Of a stretch of DNA of 20,588 bases, positions 13,303 through 18,993 are shown piece after piece. A model generated the notes under the pieces. The model saw nothing but the letters and a program-made list of their open reading frames with translations. It did not search any database and had not been told where the DNA came from. The translations under genes and the position numbers were made by a program. The first letter of the stretch is position 1; the number at the start of each line of letters is the position of its first letter. This DNA comes from a virus: positions 1-20,588 of the IMG/VR virus record IMGVR_UViG_3300045941_000100, one strand, 5' to 3'.

Positions 13303-15204
13303 GTGGAAGTGATTCAAGTTCCGGTTCTCAAGAGAGAACTGGAGATAGAAGGCTTCGCGATGCGAAAGGCCGAAGATGGCCAGTATCGCCTGACGTTCTC
13401 GGCATCATCGGCATATCCGGTGGAGCGTTTTTTCGGCACAGAAGTGCTGGACCACTCGGGCGTCAGGCTGGACCGCATCAAACGAGGCGCCGTCCCACTG
13501 TTGTTCAACCACGACTTCGACAAGCCCCGCGGCATGGTCGATTCAGCGCGTGTCGATGGTGAGCGCCTAGTCGTTGACGCGCATCTTTTCGATACGCCCG
13601 AGTCGCAGTCTCTGAGGTCAATGATCGAGGGAGGTCTGCGCAACGTCTCCATCGGCTATCGATTGCACGAAGTCGAAGAGTTGAGCGACGGGACGACGCA
13701 CGTCCGCGACTTCGAGCCATACGAGATTTCCATTGTGAGTGTTCCGGCTGACCCAACTGTCGGCATCGGCCGCGATTTGCACGGAGAAAAATTCGAGGTG
13801 CGGATGCTCCGCGCCTCTCCCGTTGTTTCAACCCCCAAGTCGGCGCAAGCCGCGAAGGAAGCAGCAATGAGCGAACAGCTCAACACCGCCGCGGCGGGCG
13901 CAAGCGCCGAGCAAGTGAAAGTGTCCGCCATCCAGGCGGAGCGCGGTCGGCGCGACGCGATCATCGCTCTCTGCAAGGGCAATCGCATCGACGCGCGCGC
14001 CGAGAACACGTGGATTCAGGACGGCACGCCGATCGAGGACATTCGCAACGACAAGGGCGAGGTGACGACGAAGGGCGTCGCGAGCCAGATCCTCGACGTC
14101 ATCGAGGAGCGTGGCAAGGCGCGCCCGGCCGTGGCGTCGGAGCTCGGCTTGACGCCGAAGGAGCGTGACAAGTTCAGCCTGTTCCGCGTGATCCGTCACC
14201 TGAAGGATCGCGGCGACATGGCAACTCGTCAGGCCGCGGCGTTCGAGCTCGAATGCTCCGCGGCCGTCGCCAAGAAGCTCGGCCGCGACGGCACGGCGAG
14301 CGTCTTGATCCCGGCAGAGGTGCTGACGCGCCCGATGTCGGTGGAGGCCATGCAGCGCGCGATGGCGACGACGCCGGGCTCGAAGGGCGGCTATCTCGTG
14401 AACGTCGAGAACATGGGCTTCATCGACATCCTGCGCAACCGCTCGGTTACGCGGAATCTCGGCGCCCGCGTGCTCTCGGGTCTCGAGGGCAATCTCGTCT
14501 TCCCGCGTCAGACCGGCAAGCAGAGCGTGACGTGGCAGGCCGGCGAGCACACGAGCGTGACCGCTGGCGATCAGGCGCTCGGCCAGCTCTCGATGACCCC
14601 GAAAACCGCGATCACGATCACGGACGTGTCGGAGCAGCTGCTGCGGCAGTCTTCTCCGTCGGCCGAGCAGTTCGTGATGGCGGATCTCGCGGCGGTCATC
14701 GCGATCGACGGCGTGGACGCGGCCGCGATCAACGGCACGGGCGGGGCCCAGCCGCTGGGCGTGAAGAACACGACCGGCATCACGAGCGGCCAGGACTCGG
14801 CCACGGCGACCTACGCGAAGGTTCTCGCGTTCCCGGTCGCGGCCGGCGCGGTCAACGCGATCCGTGGCAACCCCGGCTTCGTGACCAACATCGCGGGCGC
14901 CGCGGTGCTGATGCAGAAGTCGCGGTTCTCGAACACGGACACGCCGCTGTGGGAAGGGAACCTCATGGACGGCAGCCTCGTCGGGTTCCGCGCCATGTCG
15001 AGCGAGCAGCTCGCCTCCGGCAACCTGATCTTCGGCTCGTGGGACGAGCTGGTGATCGGCGAGTGGGGCGTGCTCGAGCTCGCCACGGATACCGGCGGCA
15101 CGCGGTTCAACACCGCGACCGTGGGCATCCGCGCGATGTGGATGGTCGACGTGCTGCTGCGGTATCCGCAGGCGTTCGTCGTGTCGACCAACCTGTCGGC
15201 GTAG
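13303..15204 (+). CDS. Prohead protease fused to HK97-fold major capsid protein
   Basis: 633 residues from GTG 13303, with GAGGAG 7 bases upstream; the ATG at 13301 stops after three codons. Residues 1-155 are a U35/S78-type prohead protease: H70 in L-F-N-H-D, S116 in N-V-S-I-G-Y and E141 in Y-E-I-S-I-V-S-V-P-A-D-P are the likely catalytic residues. Residues 190-300 are a helical scaffold-like delta region. The capsid fold follows, with V-E-A-M-Q-R-A, G-G-Y-L-V, the I-D-I-L-R-N-R-S-V-T-R-N-L-G-A segment, the F-P-R-Q-T-G-K-Q-S-V-T-W helix/E-loop region and P-Q-A-F-V-V-S-T near the end. Fusions of this kind are known in some siphoviruses. An internal ATG at 13867 with AAGGA at 13854-13858 could also make the capsid part (445 residues) separately. 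Confidence 0.93.
   Translation: MEVIQVPVLKRELEIEGFAMRKAEDGQYRLTFSASSAYPVERFFGTEVLDHSGVRLDRIKRGAVPLLFNHDFDKPRGMVDSARVDGERLVVDAHLFDTPESQSLRSMIEGGLRNVSIGYRLHEVEELSDGTTHVRDFEPYEISIVSVPADPTVGIGRDLHGEKFEVRMLRASPVVSTPKSAQAAKEAAMSEQLNTAAAGASAEQVKVSAIQAERGRRDAIIALCKGNRIDARAENTWIQDGTPIEDIRNDKGEVTTKGVASQILDVIEERGKARPAVASELGLTPKERDKFSLFRVIRHLKDRGDMATRQAAAFELECSAAVAKKLGRDGTASVLIPAEVLTRPMSVEAMQRAMATTPGSKGGYLVNVENMGFIDILRNRSVTRNLGARVLSGLEGNLVFPRQTGKQSVTWQAGEHTSVTAGDQALGQLSMTPKTAITITDVSEQLLRQSSPSAEQFVMADLAAVIAIDGVDAAAINGTGGAQPLGVKNTTGITSGQDSATATYAKVLAFPVAAGAVNAIRGNPGFVTNIAGAAVLMQKSRFSNTDTPLWEGNLMDGSLVGFRAMSSEQLASGNLIFGSWDELVIGEWGVLELATDTGGTRFNTATVGIRAMWMVDVLLRYPQAFVVSTNLSA
13854..13869 (+). promoter_or_regulatory. 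Candidate internal ribosome binding site and start for separate capsid protein
   Basis: AAGGA followed 8 bases later by ATG (13867) occurs in the linker between the protease and capsid modules, the only place where an internal start would be useful. The predicted product begins MSEQLNTAAAGASAEQV, which looks like a natural capsid precursor N-terminus. It may be a relic of formerly separate genes or a working second start. Confidence 0.45.
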
Positions 15205-15206
15205 CC

Positions 15207-15416
15207 ATGAAGGTCCGCGCACTGCGCGGCGTCTGCGTCGGTGTCGACCGGCACTTACGGGCCGGCGACACCGCCGACGTCGACGACGCCTCCGTTCAAT
15301 TCCTCGCCAGCATCGGCGCCGTGGAAATCGTCAAGGACGAGCCGGCCCCGGTTCCTGTCGAGGTTCAGAAACCCGCACCAGCGCCGGCCAAGAAATCCGG
15401 CAAGAAGGAGACCTAG
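15207..15416 (+). CDS. Small capsid-associated protein
   Basis: 69 residues from ATG 15207, two bases after the capsid stop. Residues 1-40 form a small, beta-like domain (M-K-V-R-A-L-R-G-V-C-V-G-V-D-R-H-L, then G-D-T-A-D-V-D-D-A, F-L-A-S-I-G-A-V-E). This is a known phage pattern directly downstream of the capsid gene. A Pro/Ala/Lys tail (PAPAPAKKSGKKET) follows. In lambda this site holds FI, which helps packaging, but I see no sequence similarity to FI. A stabilising or assembly role is inferred. The ribosome binding site of the next gene overlaps its last codons (AAGGAG 15405-15410). Confidence 0.65.
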   Translation: MKVRALRGVCVGVDRHLRAGDTADVDDASVQFLASIGAVEIVKDEPAPVPVEVQKPAPAPAKKSGKKET

Positions 15417-15419
15417 ACC

Positions 15420-15809
15420 ATGTTACTCAATCAAGCCTCCGCCGCGACAGCTTCGACGCTGCTCATCGATGCGGATCTTGCGTACGCCGCTACGGCGAAT
15501 ATGACCTCCGGCTCCGCCGCGTGGTTGGATGTTCGAACCTACGACGGAGAGATTCTCGTGATTCAGCACATTGCTGCGGTCACGGGCTCTGTCGCTGGCA
15601 AGCTCCAGTCGGCTACCGACGCGAACGGCAGTGGTGCGGCCGACATCACCGGCGCTACGTTCACCTCGGTTACCTCGGCCAACAACACGCAATCCATCGC
15701 GGTCGATCCGAAAAAGGTAGTCGGTGGCTTCCTCGGCTACGTCGGAACGATCGTCACTGGACCAGTAGTCGGCAGCGTTACGGCGGCTGGCAAGAAGAAG
15801 ATCGTCTGA
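15420..15809 (+). CDS. Small structural protein, possible head decoration
   Basis: 129 residues from ATG 15420 with AAGGAG about 10 bases upstream. The protein is rich in Ala, Thr, Ser and Val, with almost no charged residues until the last few (GKKKIV). Predicted beta strands (Y-D-G-E-I-L-V-I-Q-H-I, G-F-L-G-Y-V-G-T-I-V-T-G) and lack of motifs fit a small virion protein. Its place, two genes after capsid and before the neck protein, is that of decoration or head-completion proteins. Similar 'QTATASTLLIDADLAY'-type proteins occur there in siphoviruses. Function is inferred. Confidence 0.65.
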   Translation: MLLNQASAATASTLLIDADLAYAATANMTSGSAAWLDVRTYDGEILVIQHIAAVTGSVAGKLQSATDANGSGAADITGATFTSVTSANNTQSIAVDPKKVVGGFLGYVGTIVTGPVVGSVTAAGKKKIV

Positions 15810-15811
15810 CA

Positions 15812-16108
15812 GTGATCGAAACTGACGCCGATCGCCTGGCGACGATCCAGGCGGTCGGCGAGCAGTTCGACACCGGCAAGCCGACGCGCCTTTGGGCGAT
15901 CTTCGACGAGGCGTACCTCGAGACCGACCTCGATCGGTTCACGGTGGCGAATCGTGAGCCGATGTTGCAGTGCCGAACGTCTGACGTCGCCGCGCACGAA
16001 CTCGTCAAGCAGTCGAAGGTCACGCGCGTGGCGGACGGCGCGTCGTACGCCGTCAAGGACCTCGAGCCTGACGGCACGGGCATGACCATCATCCGGTTGC
16101 AAAAGTGA
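15812..16108 (+). CDS. Head-tail joining protein, FII-like
   Basis: 98 residues from GTG 15812, three bases after the previous stop. The pattern of an N-terminal helix, T-R-L-W-A-I-F-D-E-A-Y-L-E, then P-M-L-Q-C-R-T-S-D-V and V-T-R-V-A-D-G-A-S-Y-A-V-K-D-L-E-P-D-G-T-G-M-T-I-I-R-L matches the small beta-barrel neck proteins of the lambda FII type. In lambda, FII (117 residues) attaches to the connector and gives the tail its docking site. Position and length fit. Its TGA overlaps a GTG (16105) that would have begun the disrupted helix-turn-helix gene. Confidence 0.7.
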   Translation: MIETDADRLATIQAVGEQFDTGKPTRLWAIFDEAYLETDLDRFTVANREPMLQCRTSDVAAHELVKQSKVTRVADGASYAVKDLEPDGTGMTIIRLQK

Positions 16109-16265
16109 CTCTTGCGAATCTCTCGGGCTCTCGCTCGCACAGGCAGCGAAGCAAGTTGAAGTGTCTGTGCGAACGTGGGCTCGGTGGGAGACGTCCGAAA
16201 CGGTCCCGCCTGGAGCTGTGAAGTTGTTCAAGATTCAGAACGGGCTGGAGAAACCAGCGAAGTAA
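16105..16265 (+). pseudogene. Helix-turn-helix gene disrupted by an apparent 1-base frameshift
   Basis: A 50-codon stretch ending TAA 16263-16265 reads E-S-L-G-L-S-L-A-Q-A-A-K-Q-V-E-V-S-V-R-T-W-A-R-W-E-T, a convincing helix-turn-helix of the Cro/XRE type, with a tail V-P-P-G-A-V-K-L-F-K-I. That frame has no ATG, GTG or TTG before it back to a stop at 16083-16085. GTG 16105 overlaps the upstream TGA in the manner usual here and reads M-T-L, but is then out of frame by one base. Supplying one base near 16114 would give M-T-L-x-E-S-L-G-L-S. So this is either a recent 1-base deletion, a sequencing error, or a frameshifted product. If functional it would bind DNA. Confidence 0.6.
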
Positions 16266-16280
16266 ACATTGGGACACGGT

Positions 16281-16340
16281 GGGGCATGGTCACGCAGTGG
16301 CGTGGTCGGCTCTGGTAGGGCAAGGCTGGGCTAGGCAAGG
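16281..16340 (+). repeat. Imperfect GGCnnGG repeat tract
   Basis: Seven short units lie in 60 bases of non-coding sequence: GGCATGG (16283), GGCGTGG (16299), GGCTCTGG (16308), GGCAAGG (16319), GGCTGGG (16324), GGCTAGG (16329) and GGCAAGG (16334). The strand is strongly G-rich. It lies just downstream of the helix-turn-helix frame and immediately before the terminator. Binding site, RNA structure and simple drift are all open. Confidence 0.6.
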
Positions 16341-16368
16341 CTCACATCTAATGATGTGGGCCTTTTTT
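16337..16368 (+). terminator. Intrinsic terminator
   Basis: A 12-bp stem (16337-16348 with 16353-16364, including one G-T wobble) with the 4-base loop TAAT is followed by a run of six T (16363-16368). This is a textbook Rho-independent terminator. It lies upstream of the tail terminator gene start and downstream of the helix-turn-helix frame. As at 13259, it implies antitermination of late transcription or an internal transcript end. The 16109-16381 interval holds no other gene. Confidence 0.85.
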
Positions 16369-16381
16369 GTTGGAGCGAGAG

Positions 16382-16858
16382 TTGACACACCGCGCCGAGC
16401 AGATCGTTCAGGCGATTGCGACCGTGCTCACCGCGGCGCTCGAGCCGAGTGGTGCGCACGTCTACACGCACAGGTCCTACACGCTCGACGGCGGCCAGGA
16501 CGAGCTGCCTGGCGTCTCGGTCGACTTCGGCGAGCTCACGATCGCCGAGGAAACCGAGGACGAGCTGTATTGGTTGCTCGAGGTCCCGATCACGGCCGTC
16601 GTCAAACTGCCGACCGAAAGTGAGGTCAAGACGTCGCTCATGGCGCTCGCGCGGCAGATTCACCAAGCGATCATGGTCTCGCCGGGTGTCGGTCTGCCGT
16701 GGCGCGTGACGTTAGGACTCACGTTCGTCATCACCGTGCATCCGCTCGGGTGGGACGCTCCAGAGTACAACGCCGAGGGCGAAGAGATCGTCGGCAAACT
16801 GACGATCAACTGGAGCGTCGATTTCAGGACCGACGTTGACGACACCGGCGACGGTTAG
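16382..16858 (+). CDS. Tail terminator, gpU-like
   Basis: 158 residues from TTG 16382, preferred because GGAG at 16372-16375 is correctly spaced and the TTG at 16367 lies inside the terminator T run. The protein begins with a helix (R-A-E-Q-I-V-Q-A-I-A-T-V-L), has D-E-L-P-G-V-S-V-D-F-G strands, then E-D-E-L-Y-W-L-L-E-V-P-I-T-A-V-V and a second helix L-M-A-L-A-R-Q-I-H-Q-A-I-M. This is the alpha/beta layout of gpU-type tail completion proteins. Lambda U is 131 residues. In that family a hexamer caps the tail tube at the head-proximal end. It lies directly before the tube gene as in lambda. Sequence similarity is weak, so synteny carries most weight. Confidence 0.65.
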   Translation: MTHRAEQIVQAIATVLTAALEPSGAHVYTHRSYTLDGGQDELPGVSVDFGELTIAEETEDELYWLLEVPITAVVKLPTESEVKTSLMALARQIHQAIMVSPGVGLPWRVTLGLTFVITVHPLGWDAPEYNAEGEEIVGKLTINWSVDFRTDVDDTGDG

Positions 16859-16882
16859 CAATCACTTCAAGGAGCATCATTT

Positions 16883-17275
16883 ATGGCGACCTTTCACGGC
16901 CGCTCTGGCCAGGTGTTCATCGGGGCGAACCAAGTCGCCGAGGTGAACGAGTTTTCGGTGGAACTCACTGCGGAGTACGCCGAAGACACGAACATGAGCG
17001 ACCAGGACAAGACGAGCCACGCCGACCCGATTCGGTCTGGGACTGGCACGATCACCTGCTGGTGGGACGACACCGACGCGACAGGCCAAGAGCTGCTCAA
17101 CGTCGGGGAGTCGGCGACGCTGCTGCTTCGCCCGGAAGGAACCGGTAGCGGGTTGAATCAACTGTCGTTCACTGCCCGTGTCACGAACGAGGGCATCACG
17201 GTCCGCAAGGGCGAGATCGTCTCTCGGACGGTCGCCTTCCTGATTAGCGGCGCGGTCAACAGGGCGACGCAGTAA
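16883..17275 (+). CDS. Major tail tube protein
   Basis: 130 residues from ATG 16883, with AAGGAG at 16869-16874, the strongest ribosome binding site in the tail block, as expected for an abundant protein. The pattern G-R-S-G-Q-V-F-I-G-A-N-Q-V-A-E-V-N-E-F-S-V, then S-G-T-G-T-I-T-C-W-W-D-D-T-D, L-L-L-R-P-E-G-T-G, and a final I-V-S-R-T-V-A-F-L-I-S-G-A strand is that of small siphovirus tube proteins. These form hexameric rings stacked along the tail. Its stop overlaps the next ATG by one base (TAATG). Confident from pattern and position. Confidence 0.85.
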   Translation: MATFHGRSGQVFIGANQVAEVNEFSVELTAEYAEDTNMSDQDKTSHADPIRSGTGTITCWWDDTDATGQELLNVGESATLLLRPEGTGSGLNQLSFTARVTNEGITVRKGEIVSRTVAFLISGAVNRATQ

Positions 17276-17634
17276 TGGCTGACGCAACCGCGGAACAACT
17301 GCTCAGCGGGTTCAAGCGCGAGAAGAAATCCGCCGAGGTCGACGGCGTCGGCACGGTCTACTTCTACGATCCGCCGTCCGTGGCCGAACGTGACGCCTAT
17401 TACCGCCACCTCCGATTCGAGGACGGCGGCGTGTCGATCACGTTGGAGGGCATCGTCGACGGCATCATCGCGCGTGTGAAGGACGCGAACAGCCGGCCGT
17501 TGTTCAAGCAGATCCACCGCGCCCGCATCCTCGAAGAGATGTCGGAGGAGCGGCTGATGTCGATCTGGCGCGCGATCGGCGGTGACAAGATGAGGCCAGC
17601 CGGCGACCTCTCCGAGGCTGCCGAAAAAAAATAG
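17275..17634 (+). CDS. Tail assembly chaperone, short (G-like) form
   Basis: 119 residues from ATG 17275 (TAATG junction), lying between tube and tape measure, the usual place of the lambda G gene. It is helical and charged: A-E-Q-L-L-S-G-F-K-R-E-K-K-S-A-E-V, then E-E-M-S-E-E-R-L-M-S-I-W-R-A-I-G-G-D. It ends E-A-A-E-K-K at a TAG. These proteins bind the tape measure and help tube assembly. An A-run (17624-17631) just before the stop allows a longer product. Confidence 0.8.
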   Translation: MADATAEQLLSGFKREKKSAEVDGVGTVYFYDPPSVAERDAYYRHLRFEDGGVSITLEGIVDGIIARVKDANSRPLFKQIHRARILEEMSEERLMSIWRAIGGDKMRPAGDLSEAAEKK

Positions 17635-17768
17635 CTGACGACGCGGGGCTATCGAACCTGCTCCACGTCGCGTTCCGGCTCCACAAAACCCCTTCCGAAG
17701 TAGCCGACATGAGCGTCATCGAATACGAGTTGTGTCTGGCGTTCATGAAGCGAGAACGACGTGGCTGA
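17275..17768 (+). CDS. Tail assembly chaperone, -1 frameshifted (GT-like) form
   Basis: A -1 shift on the A8 run changes the reading from A-A-E-K-K-stop to A-E-K-K-I-A-D-D-A-G-L-S-N-L-L. It continues to TGA 17766-17768, adding about 45 residues. The added part contains H-V-A-F-R-L-H-K-T-P-S-E-V-A-D-M-S-V-I-E-Y-E-L-C-L-A-F-M-K-R, the helical signature of the T domain that contacts tape measure and tube in other siphoviruses (P-x-E-x-x-x-M-x-x-x-E). It has no start codon suited to separate translation. The tape measure start (17761) overlaps its last codons. This is the conserved frameshift of long-tailed phages. Confidence 0.8.
17624..17631 (+). other. Programmed -1 ribosomal frameshift site
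   Basis: Eight A residues read as AA-AAA-AAA in the zero frame, three bases before TAG. Tandem slippage of two Lys tRNAs on A-AAA-AAA is the standard route for tail chaperone frameshifting. The open -1 frame after it is homologous in layout to T domains. Confidence 0.75.
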
Positions 17769-18990
17769 TCCGACCGCCTCATTCCTGATCAGTGCCAGGG
17801 ACGCCACCGGCGTCGCCGTCGCCTCGGCTGAGCGCAACCTGAAATCGCTGGCCGCCACCGCGCGCGCGACGCGCAGCATTTTCGCGTCGTTTGGAATTGG
17901 CATCGGCGTGAACGCATTTGCGCGTTGGATCAAACACTCGATCGAGGCAAAAGAAGCCCTTGGTGTCACGGCCGAGGAGCTGAAGGCGACCCAGGCCGCG
18001 GTGAGCGACCTCTCGAAGGCGTGGGACGGACTCGGCCAGTCGATCGCTAAAGCGTTGACGCCTGCGCTGTCTGGCACTGCGCGTCTCATGAACGACGTTC
18101 GGATGATGCTCGATCCGACGCCGATCGAGGAGTATCAGCTTGCGCTGGCCGCGGCACAGCGGGACTTCGAAGAAGCGACTTCTCTACTGGCCGGATTCAA
18201 GAGGTCTGGATTCGATCCGTTCGGAGCCGACGAGAAGGCGCTAGAGCGGCTATCTCTAAACTTGCAGAACGCAGCGAAGGCGTTGCAGGACTTGCGGGCC
18301 GCGGCGCCGCCCAAGCCGATCGAGCTGTTCGACATGTCGGCGTTCAAGATGCTCAGCGAGAAGGATCTTTCAACACAGCTCGGCCTCATGAAGGACGTGA
18401 AGGTCCACATCGAGCCGGTCATTGATCCGAACGACGATCTGTTCGTCGACCTGCCGAAGCCGATCGAGCTTCCGGTGGTGCTACAGCTCGAGTCGCTGCC
18501 AGCTCAGATCCGCGAGGTGTCGAACGACATGAGCGAGGAATGGGGACGACTCACGGAGTCGATGGGCCGCTCGTTCCGAGATTCATTCGTCGACTTCTTG
18601 GTTGACGGTGAATTCAGGTTCAAGGACTTTCTGAAGCGCCTGGCCGCCGAGTTCGCGACGTCGGCGATCTTCAGCGCCATCGGCTCGACCTTCACCCCTG
18701 GCACCTTCTTCGCACAGTTCTTCGGCGGTTTCCGTGCCGAAGGCGGGCCGCTCGAGCAAGGGAAGTGGTACATCGCTGGCGAGAGAGGTCCGGAACCGAT
18801 TTGGGGTGGAGGGCCAGGGGCGTTTGCGGCGGCGGGCGGAGGACGTGGCGGCCCGAATATCACGATCCAGAACCACATCGACGCGCGCGGCGCTTCAATG
18901 GACCTCATTGCGCGGCTGCCCGCGATTCTCGAGGCGAACAGCAAGGCCACCGAAGCGCGCATCCGCGACAGCATGAGACGCGGTAGATAG
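17761..18990 (+). CDS. Tape measure protein (short)
   Basis: 409 residues from GTG 17761, overlapping the chaperone end by 8 bases. N-terminal residues are of the 'MADPTASFLISARDATGVAV' type, followed by A-E-R-N-L-K-S-L-A-A-T, as in lambda-like tape measures. A long helical centre with many heptad-like A/L positions follows. The end carries F-R-D-S-F-V-D-F-L, F-K-D-F-L-K-R-L-A-A-E-F-A, a Gly-rich stretch and G-E-R-G-P-E-P-I-W, the last common to tape measure C-termini. It runs in the tail lumen and sets tail length. Using about 1.5 angstrom per residue gives a tail near 60 nm, against about 135-150 nm in lambda (853 residues). No peptidase or lysozyme domain is visible. Confidence 0.85.
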   Translation: MADPTASFLISARDATGVAVASAERNLKSLAATARATRSIFASFGIGIGVNAFARWIKHSIEAKEALGVTAEELKATQAAVSDLSKAWDGLGQSIAKALTPALSGTARLMNDVRMMLDPTPIEEYQLALAAAQRDFEEATSLLAGFKRSGFDPFGADEKALERLSLNLQNAAKALQDLRAAAPPKPIELFDMSAFKMLSEKDLSTQLGLMKDVKVHIEPVIDPNDDLFVDLPKPIELPVVLQLESLPAQIREVSNDMSEEWGRLTESMGRSFRDSFVDFLVDGEFRFKDFLKRLAAEFATSAIFSAIGSTFTPGTFFAQFFGGFRAEGGPLEQGKWYIAGERGPEPIWGGGPGAFAAAGGGRGGPNITIQNHIDARGASMDLIARLPAILEANSKATEARIRDSMRRGR

Positions 18991-18993
18991 ACG

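Noticed and set aside
13828-15222. A 464-codon - strand frame opposite the capsid gene
   Set aside because: Arg/His/Val-rich antisense shadow of a highly expressed, strongly codon-biased capsid gene.
16382-16387. TTGACA resembling a -35 promoter box
   Set aside because: It coincides with the start codon of the gpU-like gene and has no -10-like element at 16-18 bases.
16279-16623. A 114-codon + strand frame over the terminator
   Set aside because: It runs through the G-rich repeats and terminator and has no sensible start or motif. The gpU-like frame starting at 16382 has a ribosome site and a plausible fold.
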